This document shows, piece by piece, positions 13,319 to 24,680 of a DNA stretch of 64,000 nt. The position numbers and the translations under genes are program-made. The DNA comes from Amblyornis subalaris (Eukaryota > Chordata > Aves > Passeriformes > Ptilonorhynchidae). Positions within the stretch are counted from its first letter, which is position 1, and each line of letters starts with the position of its first letter. The notes below the pieces were generated by a model. It searched no databases. It saw nothing but the letters and a program-made list of their open reading frames with translations, and was not told the DNA's origin. The stretch spans positions 4,712,001 to 4,776,000 of the forward strand of contig JACAXG010000060.1 in NCBI GenBank assembly GCA_018881555.1, written 5' to 3'.

Positions 13319-16300
13319 TTTGTATATTCTTGATACCATTTTGAAGTAAGTATAGCTGCAACATTTGGGAATGATTCTTTACAACCAGAGAGTCATTTTC
13401 CTATGGAAAACCACAAGATAAAATCTTTTCTGGTCTTCTTTTCAAGAATAAATAGATTTTTTCTGTCACTAACTCTAAAATTCTCATCTTTTAATAGGGA
13501 AAGAAATATTTGTGCAAAAGATGAGATTGCAGAAATGGTANAAGAGATGCATTACACTGAATTCAGTAAAGCTACAACTTTGTTAATATCTGCTAAAATC
13601 TTAATGTGTACACAAGTATAGTAGCTTGCGACTGCACCTGATACCACTGTGAAATATTTCTANGATCATTCGGAGAGGTGAAAAATCTTTGGAATCGTCT
13701 GCACAAATCAGACGTGATGAGAGTCATACTGCCTAAATGACATGTTGTCTTTATTAATAGGCTGTATATGAGAAGGAAGTAACAGTATATACAGTATACA
13801 TATTGCAGAGCTTCTTAAAAGTTAGGTATCCAATTTTTTTCCCCTGTTTTTTTCTGATGCTAGTTCATGGGTACCTCCAAAGAATGAATGGCTGTGTCTG
13901 AAAACCAGTGTCTCAGACAGCAAGAATCGCCTTTTGAAATGTCCTATCTTTTTCCACTCCCTGACAAAGCTCATTTGAAAACTGACTTTACAGGCAGCCT
14001 TGGGTCTTGCCTATTGTGTTCTGCCTGGAGGGAAATATGTCTGTATCCAGCAAACAACCTTTGCTATATTGATTCACTGTTTAACAATCTTTGCCTGTTA
14101 ATTATAAAATGATAGGAAGAATTTTGGAGGTCATTCACTGATTATAATACACAAATATCTTGCACAGCAATGGCCTCCTTCCTGTTGATTAAGGGTACAA
14201 AAAAAAGTGTGAGATACTTGTGAAAATTAGCAGGAACTTGTGATAAAAGTAATAGAGAAATAACACAACTCCTCATCATACAAATTTCAGATGCATTATT
14301 ATTGCATAGAAAGATAAAAAATCCCATCAGATTTCAAACAAACTGAAATACTTTGTTCTGNTCTTGGAAGTATTGGCAGTGTTCGTTAATGATAACACAG
14401 GCAGTAAAATGCTTTGCAAATACTATTGAATCTGATGAAAGAACTTAACCGGGTTTGATTTAGCAGTGATGCTATTTTTGCTTGGACTAGAGGTTTAGCC
14501 CTCAGACCTGAAGATACTTGATCTGAGAGGAAAAGATAAATGCTGCAGTAATTCTCAGAATTAGCAATCCTCAGAAAGGATTCACTTTTGTGAGAATGCT
14601 GATGTAGTTTCTGTATGAGACAAGGGACAAAACTATAGGTAAAAAATGGTCTTACAAGCATGGTGCAGAGAGGCATCTTCTAAAAACTGCTGGTTCTAGG
14701 AAGAAGTCAAAAAGGACTTCCATTTATTGAAACTTACCCTGAAGACCAAAGTTGTTGTTGTTCACTGCAGAAGCAGGTCTGAAACTGACCTAGAGAACTC
14801 AACAGAACTAAACAGGACATCCTGGTCTAACCAATGAACTTCTTTAGAAATGATAGCAGATGAAGGTGTCACCTCAGCATGACAGATCTGAGTAAAAACC
14901 ATGATTTCTGAACTCACTAGAACCTCAGAGGTTCCACCCTGTTTCAGAAATAAAACTTCTCGGTAATATGATGCTTCTATGTGAGAAGTTCCTGGAAAAC
15001 ACTGAAAAAAGCTCCAACTAGTAGAAATTCAAAAGCTGTTGCATAGCTTCATGAGACTTTATAAGGGGAGAATTAACTGTTAGAGATTAGGAAGGACATA
15101 AGGTAATCTTGTGAAAAAAATGAAATTTTCTCTCTTGATACATTTTCATGCCAGTCCTCAACATGTGGTAAATTGCCATTCTCACATCTAGAGAAACAGA
15201 GAAATGGAGGAAAGCATTTTCCATCTGTTGAGCCCCTTATTTGACCTCTTTGTTAAAGGAAAGTAATAAGGTCATTTCCATTCAGAGCCCTGCTCAGCCC
15301 AGCAGAGCTACGTTTTCCAATGATGTCGTCCATGTGCAGAATGAGGAAGTCCTTACTCCCACCTGGGAGTCTGCCTGGCCAGAAACTGACATCCCAACTT
15401 CGCTGAATCTTTTGGAAATTTTGTAGTGGCACTTATGGATCCAAAGTTTCACTGTAAGTTGGTATCTTCAAGCATTAAATGCCAAGATGGAATGACCTAA
15501 AAATCTCAATTCAAATACATATAAATTTAATTGAAATAAATGTTATGTCATGATCTTAAGGGCTTCTGCCATATACCAGACAGAAAAAAGAGAGTTGAAA
15601 TATCTTCCTTGAGAAAAGTGCAACTATTACTGAAGCTGGGATTTTTATTTAAGTAATAGACAATGCAGGCTATTAACGAGAGGAAATCAGAAATGCCCAG
15701 GAGTGTTATGAACAACACAGAATACAGAACTGACTTGTGCAATATATAACTTCATTTTCTTTCAATTTATTCCTAAACAGGTACTCATAAAGTAGAATAC
15801 AATTTTCTGAATGGATGAAATCCTGAATTCTTCTTGTTTGGCTATACTGAAAAGTTGGCTACTGATAAAACTTCTGAAAAGCCTCGGATTTGTTTAACTT
15901 GGGTTCTTAATGATCCTACAACTTCGGCATGAAAAGCAAACTGGTGTTGTTATAAAGAGGGAAGATGGAAAATTGGAGAAATCATACTTTTCCATAACGG
16001 AAGATCTGAAAAGAAGTTAATACTCAAATACAAATTAGCAGTTTCGTTGTACTGCAAACATCTGTGTCCTGAAACCAATTTTACATGCAGCCAGTGGAAA
16101 TGAACACTTCCCATGTGTGCTGGCCTAACACTAGAGAAATGTTTAGAGCTGTTGGAGAACTCTGGGATGAAACACTTTCCTTTGGAAAATGGCAAGCTGA
16201 TGAAATAGAGGCTTTTTTAAGAATTAGGTCCTTTCACAAACCTTTTGATTTTTGAAAGTGCTGACGCTGCCAAAAATTTTTTGGCTTAACTTTTTTTAAT

Positions 16301-16728
16301 ACAAATATTCCATTTTTAGTTCAAACCAACTTCTCATTCCCCTAAATTAATTAATGTGTGACAATAATTAATTAACTTCAGACACAAGCATGTCAGCATT
16401 ATCTGAACAACCTGCTCAATGTGCTATTGCTAGAAAATGATTCCATGGCAGAAAGGAAGAATTAACATTTGCATATCTTTACTGAATATTCTGGTGAATA
16501 TCAATGGTATTTTTTAATGTAAGTGCTTCACAGCAGGAATTATATATAGCATAACATGCACACAACTGAATACAAATGAAGTAAAACACAAGTAAATAAA
16601 ATAACATAATAAGTGCTACATTAGAATTTTTGCTGAGAGGCAGCATCTTGCACCTTTCATANTTCCTACTTTCCACACAGAAAAAAAAGTGTATTTTCCA
16701 AACATCAGCATGTGCTTAACTTGGTCAC
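13319..16728. other. AT-rich unique DNA, no gene seen
   Basis: No repeat family or RNA gene is recognised. If the exon pair at 16729-16948 is real, the high-coordinate part of this interval would be its 3' untranslated region. An AGTAAA-type variant polyadenylation hexamer on the minus strand lies near 16470. There is no independent support for this. Confidence 0.45.
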
Positions 16729-16948
16729 TTAAGTACCAATTCCTCTGTCAATCCATCTACTATTTGNGTCTTCAACAAAGACATCATTTTCTGTATCAAA
16801 GGCCTAAAAATATATTCAAAGAAATTATGTTTCAATAGGCATATACAGGACTATTCTGAAGCATGTTGTAGAGAGAGAAAGAAAATAAAAGTGAAGTGAT
16901 TTCTTTACTTACATTTGGCATATACAGAAGATTGATAAGTAGACTAGA
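16729..16948 (-). other. Candidate terminal exon pair, minus strand
   Basis: Two short open blocks have good splice signals and fit in frame. The first, 16913-16948 (36 bp), is preceded on the minus strand by a TTTATTTTTTCTCAG acceptor and followed by a GTAAGTAAAG donor. It reads SSLLINLLYMPN. After a 109-bp gap and a TATATTTTTAG acceptor, the block at 16729-16803 continues in phase 0. It opens AFDTENDVFVED, has one codon containing N, and closes NSRWIDRGIGT followed by TAA. Both lengths are multiples of three. I do not recognise the protein. In AT-rich DNA this size, such combinations also arise by chance, so this is a hypothesis: a C-terminal tail of a gene whose earlier exons lie at higher coordinates. 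Confidence 0.28.
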
Positions 16949-17949
16949 CTGAGAAAAAATAAATTAGATTTTCCTGATCATCTCTCATTTTATTACAATT
17001 CAAAAATAGATAGCTGTCCAGCAGGCCAAGTCTCAGACTATTTTAGTGTTTTGGAAAGCATTTTGATGTATCCTAGTTTACTGAGCCCTGAGATGCTGAT
17101 AAATCTGAAATACACTAAGGACCATTCTCATACTGTAAAACCAAAACCAGGAGAGATGAAAAAATCTCAAATTAGTAAACAGTACTTTGTCCATATAAAT
17201 TTATCTAAAAATTAAATTAAGCAAGGCCATGTGCTTTCCAGGATAACGGTTCTTGGAAAAGCAGGTGCAATGTACTTTGAGCATGAAGGAATTGCCAAGG
17301 CACAAGAGTCTGTCTCATACTGGACTTGAGGAAATGTATTGTATGGTCNTATTTAAAAAGTAGAATATATAATTGTTAACTAAAAATCACAGCAGTTAGT
17401 AAAAAACCCAAACCAAACCAAACAACCTTCTTTATTTTTTGAATTTTGGGGTTTTAATCACATGATAAAGTTCCACAGACTTAAATCAAAGATCTTGGGC
17501 AGCTCTTTGGTTCCATGGAGGAAGGTGTTAATATATCATTAGATGAGAAATATACAACTGGAAACCTGACACATTGGGGAATATTCTCAAGGGATGTGTT
17601 TAAAGTAACGCATGCAGATTCCACAAAAACAAGTAGGACTGAGGCACAAAGGTATCTCTGTGCTCAGGATTATCCTACAGTAAAATCCCCTGAGTATTTT
17701 CACACCCATAACTTCAGTCCTGCCAGGTCCTCTGTCAGTTGGTTGGTCTGCTGCAACTCACGAAAATCAGACCAAGCATCCACAAGCTTCTGCTTAAGTT
17801 GTGTTTTACCTATATTTTACATTCCTCCATTGATGCATGCTGCATATCTATTTCTAAATAAAAATAAAAATACTTATGTAGCTTTTAAACTAAAAGATTA
17901 GTTGTGAGTCCTGAAGTCTTGACTAATTACCAAACAACTAGGATTACTA
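16949..17949. other. AT-rich unique DNA, no gene seen
   Basis: No recognisable feature apart from an A/C-rich run (AAACCCAAACCAAACCAAAC-like) near 17401-17427, a common avian simple-sequence type. The plus frame at 17515-17901 (128 codons) has no recognisable domain. Confidence 0.5.
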
Positions 17950-17996
17950 CTTCCTTCCTTCCTTCCTTCCTTCCTTCCTTCCTTCCTTCCTTCCTT

Positions 17997-18028
<32 letters not shown>

Positions 18029-18068
18029 CCTTCCTGCCTTCCTGCCTTCCGGCCTTCGGGCCTTCCTG
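17950..18068. repeat. (CTTC)n microsatellite with ordered decay
   Basis: A pure CTTC run of about 60 bp (roughly 15 units) covers 17950-18010. It grades into an interrupted part where TGCC replaces TTCC at spacings of 12 and then 8 bases, and ends with GGCC variants at 18050-18068. One strand is pure pyrimidine over the pure part and could form a triplex. The tract is likely to be length-polymorphic. Confidence 0.95.
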
Positions 18069-19980
18069 GCTGTTAGCAAATGAATCTCAAATGTCTTGTA
18101 AACTGCAGTGCCAGTCTGTGGATAACTGGATGAGTGGGAAAGATTTTACATTAGGTCATATCTCTTCTCTTTCTTCTCTCTCTTCCTTTCCTATTGTTAG
18201 CTTTTATAGTTGGACTTTTTTCTTTATTTTCTCACCTGTACTAGCTTGTAGTGGGATTTTCTGTTGTATATGTTTGGTTTTTTCTTTAATAGATTTCATT
18301 ACCATAGAGTTCATTTCTATTTACTTTTTATTGTCTGATTATTTTTATTTTATTCTAGCTGGTGAAACTCAAATTGATAGGAGAAAAATTGTTAACTATT
18401 CTCTTTTCCCTTGTGAATTACCCTGAGGTGCAGAGAGAATGGCAAGACTCAGATATATATTCTTGTGGGGGTTTTTTTTGTCTTTCAGAGACCACTACAA
18501 ACAGGACAACTGCTCAAGTTAGTATTTTGAGTGTCTAATAAGCCAAACGGAAAAGCTACTTGATNTTATGTCCTGCAAGGATTGCACATATCGAGCTTTC
18601 AGAGGTTTTGCTGTAGCTCATTAACATCATGAATCACCTGTTGTGTGGTCCACTAAAAATTAATATACCTTAATAAAAAATTATTTATTGCCTTTGGAAA
18701 AGGCTGATACCAAGAACCCCATATTTTGAAGTGTCTGAAGTGCTTAAGCGTTGTATTCTAGATTGCAGCTGTGTGCCTAAAATGATGTGTTTGATATGTT
18801 AGCAAAATTTTATGAACTTATAAGGATTGTCAAAGCTATTTAATGAAGCAACTAAACAAATTTGAATTTTTGATTTGATTTAAAATTTCTCCTGCTTATT
18901 TGCTTAAGAAAATATAATATCATTGTATGTAGCATCTGTTATGAATTAAATGTAACTTTCAGCTCCTTTTTCACAATTCCTACACATACATTTTCCTTTA
19001 TGACAAACAAACACAGTTATAAAGCTCTGAAAGCCCACAGCTGTTTGTGCTGGATGGACAAATTTTTGCTCCTACAGGAAAAAAAATTGACTTAGGTTCA
19101 ATGTGCTGATAAATGTAAAAATGGTAATATTCCAAGGTATAGTGGTGATGAAAAAGGCAGCTTGTTAAACATATCAAAGCATACGACAGATAACAGCTGA
19201 ATTAAGCTGTATGGTTAGGAATTGATTCTAGTTGAAAACATACTTTCTTTACTTGAAATGTAGCTACATCCGTATGTACCCCACCCAAACATTTGTTTGT
19301 TTTCAAAAACTTGGAGTAGTGATGCATATGGAAAAAAGCTAAAGAGCTTCATATGTTCAGAAATTGTGCAGAACAGTTAAACAAGATGCCATTCAGATTC
19401 AGTTGTTGTGACAAGTAAGAGAACAGAACGTGAATTGCGTGCAAAATATTATTCTCCTTTTGTGAACAGCATCAGGATATTTTTCCGNCTTGCAGGCTGA
19501 ACACGTGACACGGTTAACTGAGTGACACTTCATTTACAGCTAATTCTTGGCAGCGAACTTAAAGTAGTCTTTGTACAGCTGCACTGACTGACATAAGCTG
19601 TACTGTGGGATAAGGTGCTGTTAGATCAGTGCTTTGGAGAATCCTACAAAAACCTTGCCTTCCAAGCTAGAAGAGATTAAGGGGTTTTTTCCTTACCTTT
19701 TTTTTTTTTTTAAAGCCTCAAGGGTTCATTTCTCATCTCATTAATATCAATGGGAATTTAACATTAAATTCAATGTCAGTATTTAGTTCTCAAATGACAA
19801 TTTATGCAGTTGTGGGGCTTTTCATGGGCTCTACTGGGAAGTTTAATTTGAGAAACTAAACACTCCCTTGGTTTTAACCAGTCTCTGAACGCTTCAAACG
19901 TGATGAGGTAAAGGAAAGTTTTGAGATTTATGTGGATGACTGAAGCAGTGGTTAGGATGGGAGGAGAGGCAGCACTTCAG
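18069..19980. other. AT-rich unique DNA, no gene seen
   Basis: No repeat family or gene is recognised. The plus frame at 18091-18426 is T-rich and hydrophobic by composition, with no motif. A strong minus-strand acceptor-like tract (TTTTTTTTCCTGTAG) at about 19070-19085 is followed by roughly 40 open codons. It was not accepted as an exon because nothing else supports it. Confidence 0.45.
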
Positions 19981-20555
19981 TGCTGGTTCTGTTTGGGATA
20001 GAGTTAATTTTCTTAGTAGCTGGCATGGGACTCTGCTTCGGATTTGTGCTGGAAACCGTGTTGATAGCATGTTTGCCTTATTGCTGAGCAGTGCTTGCAG
20101 AGCATCAAGGCCTTTTCTACCTCTCACCCGAATCCAGCAGCAAGCAGGCTGGGGGTGCACAAGAAGCTGGGAGAGTACTAACTGGGACAGTGTACCCCAG
20201 CTGACCCAAGGGCTCCATACCATGTGGCCTCATGCTCCATATATAAATCTGGGGAAGGAGAAAGGACAGGACGTTTGGAGTAATGGTGTTCATCTGCCCA
20301 AGTCACCATTATGGATGGTGGAGCCTGGCTTTCCTGGAGGCAGCTGGACACCCGCCTGCTGATGGGAAGTGGTGAAGGATTCCTTCTTTTACTTTGCTTG
20401 TGCACACAGGTTTTGCTTTCCCTATTCAACTTACTTTATCTCAGTCCATGAATTTTCTCATTTTTACTCTTCCAGTTCTCTCCCTCATCACACCAGAGGA
20501 GAGCGGATGAGCAGCTGCATAGGACTGAGTTGCCAGCCAGGATAAAACCAGGACA
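19981..20555 (+). mobile_element. Solo LTR of an avian endogenous retrovirus
   Basis: A 575-bp block starts TGCTGGTTCTGTTTGGGATA and ends AAACCAGGACA. It matches in order a common avian ERV LTR as I remember it: the GAGTTAATTTTCTTAGTAGC opening, the TATTGCTGAGCAGTGCTTGC segment and the GGCTGGGGGTGCACAAGAAG segment. After these come a TATATAAA box at 20240-20247, then GTTCATCTGCCCAAG, GGAGCCTGGCTTTCCTGGAG and the TTCTCCCTCATC region near the end. No gag, pol or env sequence flanks it, so it is a solo LTR left by recombination. The polyadenylation region (CCTATTCAAC near 20421) lacks a clean AATAAA. The ERV class is uncertain. A perfect target-site duplication is not seen, and orientation is given by the TATA box. 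Confidence 0.87.
20240..20247 (+). promoter_or_regulatory. TATA box of the 19981-20555 LTR
   Basis: TATATAAA lies about 260 bp into the LTR, where a U3 promoter is expected, after a U3 rich in known avian LTR blocks. The transcript would run on the plus strand. Whether it is active is unknown. Confidence 0.6.
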
Positions 20556-23500
20556 ACCACCCGTCCACCTCTTGTTCAGGGACAACATTTTGATTTGGCA
20601 GCTTCAGGCAGAGGCATTAATGTGCCCCTGCTGGTGGCTGCCCAGTAATGCCATGAAGATTGCAGAAACCTCCCTGCAGTACTCTGTGTAACTCTGTCTG
20701 GGTAAGCATTAAAGTATTGCCTGAAATCACCAAACTCTGACATGGATTTATGAACAGTTATGGAGATGTATTCTGGAATTCAGTACCAAGCCATATCACT
20801 TGAGCTCTATGGCTCTGTAAACAGAGTAATGAAGATTTTTGTAGGTATATCATCTTTAAAAGCCTTGTAAAATATTTGAGGGTTGTTTGGTAAGTTCCCC
20901 AACATGTAGCTTGGTGCTCCTTATCAATTTCAGCTATTATTGTCACTCCAGATGTAAATTAAGAAAGTGAATTCATTTATATAGTGCTTAAGTGGACAAG
21001 AAAGAGAGAGACATTTCTAGGGACGTGGACAAAGTTAATGCTCAGAACATTTTAGCAGGATATTGAGTAACTGAAACAGAACCTTACATCATAGCATCAC
21101 AACATGATTAAAAGACATTTTCACCAGCTGACATGGTGCCAAAGTAAGTGACAGTGTTTCTATCTGCATCTANGATCTCCCGTTCCCTCTGTGGTTTAAA
21201 AAGATACCACATTTTCCATGGATCCTAGCAAGATGAGCACCAACAACCCGTAACTCCTGAAATNCATTGAAAAACTGACAGATAAAATTGATATCTGCTG
21301 CCATTGCAATAACAGCCATTAACAGTGGCTCCTACTTTTGAAGTTTGTCAATGTACACAAAATGAAAGCNGGAGCTTTCTGCAAAACCACAAAACATAAA
21401 TCTAAGCAAGGTATATCCCTGAGGTAATGAAAAAGGTATCTTAAGTCAGTTCTTTCATGTGCATTTAAAATTAAAAGAGCAAAGAAATCTCTAAGGCAGT
21501 ATCAGAGAAAATATGGCAAGCATATATAAGATCCATTTAGCTATGTAAACTAATTGATCCTTTAGTTCCAGAACTTAGAGATATTCTGGAAGAACAAGAG
21601 AAATCTCATTTCTCCACATTTCTCACTAACAATAATTACTCACGTGTTCTATGATGAGATGCAGGACCAAAGGCATCCTAAATTTGCTTTTGGGAAGCAG
21701 TTTGGACACTTGTTTTTGTAACTGGGTGCTGGACCACAAGGACCTGATGGAGAGAACAGATGGCTTGACAGGGATAACATCTCAAAGTATGCATGAGGGG
21801 CAATGTAAGGTGGCCCTAACAAAGGCAGCTTCTTTTCCTCGTGGGTAGTATATGACGTGTGATTGAAAGTATTAAAAACAGTAGAAGGAGGACTACTTGA
21901 AAATGACCATTTTTCTCCTACAACTGTAATAAGCTGATAGTGCTATGTTACAAATTTTACTCTCAGAATCTATTCTTTTTATAGTTTCTATGCTTTTAAC
22001 AGTTGATATTTTCCTATTAGCTTGTGGAAGACAGAGATCTTATATTAGATGAAAAATGAGAGCATCAGAAAACAATTGTGCCCTGAGCACTTCATCACTA
22101 TTGTAGCCTCTGAAGACAAATCTCCAAAAATTCAGGTATGGGAATAACAATATTTGTTTACAGGACCTCTATTCAGTCTCCTCCAAAATGGCAGTGAAAA
22201 TAACAACTTTTGTTCTTGAATGGGGAACATTTTTCTNGTTCAAACAACAGGAAGTTAGGCAATACCTGGAGGCATTATATCTGCAGAACATCAGGAATAT
22301 GAATAACTATGCTATTTTTCTGTGTTTTATACTGCATGGGTAGTTACTGTTATAGCTTCACAGCATGGAATTGTCTCCAAGCATTTAGATGAATGATTTC
22401 TATAACAGGGACAAATTTTCAATTATGATTGCAGCTAAGCTGAGTATTTGTTGCAGAAGTCAGACTTCTTTCAGTTTTCTTAACAAAAGTCAACATTTCA
22501 AAAGAAAACTTCCACTGAATTGCAGATATTTTATCAGCTTTTATGCTAGAAAATAGCTGCTTATCACCCAGCTGAGCTTCAGGTATACATATGTAGCAAT
22601 GAAATTACACTTTGAGCTCTATAAAAATAACCACATATTGAAATGGTGATGTCATGATCTCTCCTGTGATACAGTCCATGGAAATATTGGCCCTTGACAA
22701 AGGAGTTCCTTGTCTCTCATGGAAAAACTCCCAAATGCACAGCTGCTTTCTGAGAATCAAATGTACACCACANAAATTATATCTGTGTATTATATTTGGT
22801 TCTGGTTGTTTTTTTTTCTCCCAGCTGCTGACACCATAATAACACTTTAAAATAGGCAAAAACTTCATAATTTCTGGAGAAGAATGGGATGTATTGCTTA
22901 GTACTTTCCTGGAAGAGCTTCAGGACATCTTTGCCTAGAAAGGTAGACTTTGTAATTTGTTCGCTTTCTTTGTTCTTTCTAAAAGAATGTTTTTCCTGGA
23001 CAGCTTAACCTTCTTCCCTGCCAGGCTCCTTGTCCACTCTGATGAAACCAGGCCATCAGTAAATTACAAGGGACAGAAGAAACGACCACGGCCACTGCAT
23101 GTGGTGAAGAAGGCACTTTCTGGAAGATGGAGCCATAACTTGTGACCTATTTCACTGGCTGCTTGTGCTTCCCCTCACACACCCACTCCTGGTATGAGAG
23201 ATCAGAATGGCAATGCCTCCCCACATGATGACAAAAAAATTTTCACCATCTCTTTTTTACTTTTTGTTTGTCAAGCTTCCCTAATTTGGGGATCTATTTT
23301 GGAACTGCTGCACAAGGGAGAATTAAACAGCCTTACCCTTCTACCAAAGACATTATCCATCTCAGTTTAATNGTTCCAGTGTGGTTTCTCCAGCCTGTGA
23401 CTTTAGGCAGCTGTGTGAGCAGAGAGGATATTGCAGTCCTCACTGCTTTTTACATGTGAATGATGACCCTGTAATGGCTGGGTTTGAGCTCCTGCCTGCA

Positions 23501-24226
23501 GTGGTAGCACCNAACATCCCATACAGCCACCAGCCACTTGTAACAGGACAGCAGAACTGCAGCGACAGATCTGGGTTTTACTCAGCCGAGCAGGATTTGC
23601 CTCAGTGTGGGCAGAGGTTACATGCTTATAATGGTCTTTCCCTGAGCCTGGGGAAGAATATCTCTCCAGACTTCAGANTGTACAGAAGATTTGTGTTGAA
23701 AGATCAGTCAGAATTATTTGAGACATCAGCAGCAGGCGGCAAGTGCCTAAAGCCATGGCCAAAACAGATGTGTGTGGCAAAATTTATGAGGTAGTAAAGC
23801 CTTTGTTAGAGCAATGTACAGCAACACGACTTGCTTTGAAGTCAATACATTGTTCTATCAAATAGTGAATCTCCTGTCATAAGTGAAATAAAACTAAAGT
23901 GTATTTGTATTTCCTGGTGCCTGTTAGTGCCTTTGGCCACATCCTGCTCAATAACTGTTAACTATAGGTTAACTCCNGCATCCAAAAATCTTGAGTGCAT
24001 GTTCATAATATTAACTTAAAAATTAAGCTACCCCCAAACCCCAGAAATAAAAATAATTATAATAATAATGATGATAATAATAATAATATTGTGACAGAGA
24101 TGAAAAAATATTTCTTCAAATTCTCTTCTTTTCTATTGTTAGAAAAGCTGAGCANACACAATCCCCAGCCAAAANAAATTAATAAAAAACTGGTTGCACC
24201 CAAAATGCATGTGTCACACTGTATCT
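20556..24226. other. Mostly unique DNA, no confirmed gene
   Basis: No repeat family is recognised. GC is somewhat higher at 23000-23800, where plus-strand open frames appear. One at 23025-23145 follows a good acceptor-like CTTCTTCCCTGCCAG and ends in a stop after a basic stretch (KGQKKRPRPLHVVKK). A 137-codon frame lies at 23381-23794. Neither shows a domain, and both lengths are within chance. An AAT-rich simple sequence with a few GAT units spans about 24046-24089. Confidence 0.45.
24046..24089. repeat. (AAT)n-rich simple repeat
   Basis: A short run made mainly of AAT/ATA trinucleotides with two GAT interruptions, lying just upstream of a minus-strand CR1. It may be an ordinary microsatellite or the A-rich end of an unrecognised older insertion. 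Confidence 0.8.
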
Positions 24227-24680
24227 TCACAGAATCACAGTCATGGAATGGATTGGGTTGGAAGGGACCACAGTGGGTCATCTGGTCCAGCCTCCCTGCT
24301 GAAGCAGGGACATCCTAGAGCACATGGCACAGGATTGCATCCAGACACTTCTTGAATATCTCCAGTTAGGGAGACTCCATAAACTCTCTGGGCAATCTGT
24401 TCAAGTGCTTGATCACCTGCACAGTGAAGAAGTTCTTCCTCATGTTCATNTGGAACTTCCCGTCCATCAGTTTCTGCCCATTGCCTCTTTTCCTATTGCT
24501 TGGCACCACTGAGAAGTGCCTGGCTGCATTCTCTTGGCACCCTTCCTTGAGATACTTATAGGCATTGATGAGGCCCTGTCTCAGTCATCTCTTCTCAAGA
24601 CTGAACAAGCCCAGCTCCCTCAACCTTTCCTNGCAAGAGAGATGCTCCAGTCTCCTAGTCATCTCTGTAACCACTGTCAT
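24227..24680 (-). mobile_element. CR1 LINE, 5'-truncated, minus strand
   Basis: The low-coordinate end has CAGAATCACAGTCATGGAAT then GGTTGGAAGGGACC, the CR1 3' terminus in antisense. It is followed by the blocks CTCTGGGCAATCTGTTCAAG and GTGAAGAAGTTCTTCCTCA, then by CTCAAGACTGAACAAGCCCA and GAGAGATGCTCCAGTC. These are the successive CR1 blocks upstream of the tail, antisense. About 455 bp remain, ending within the reverse-transcriptase region. Several Ns and point changes break every frame. It is a variant of the family close to the other young-looking CR1s, judged by the GGGTTGGAAGGGACC core. Confidence 0.92.

Noticed and set aside
14700..14830. Donor-like GTAAGTTTC with a possible small exon, minus strand
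   Set aside because: It lies beyond the putative terminal exon, its acceptor is weak, and no reading supports it.
19070..19085. Strong acceptor-like tract followed by about 40 open codons, minus strand
   Set aside because: Only the acceptor supports it, the downstream donor is weak, and chance openings of this length are common.
23381..23794. 137-codon plus-strand open frame
   Set aside because: No motif. Frames of this length are expected about once by chance at this base composition, and two Ns fall inside it.
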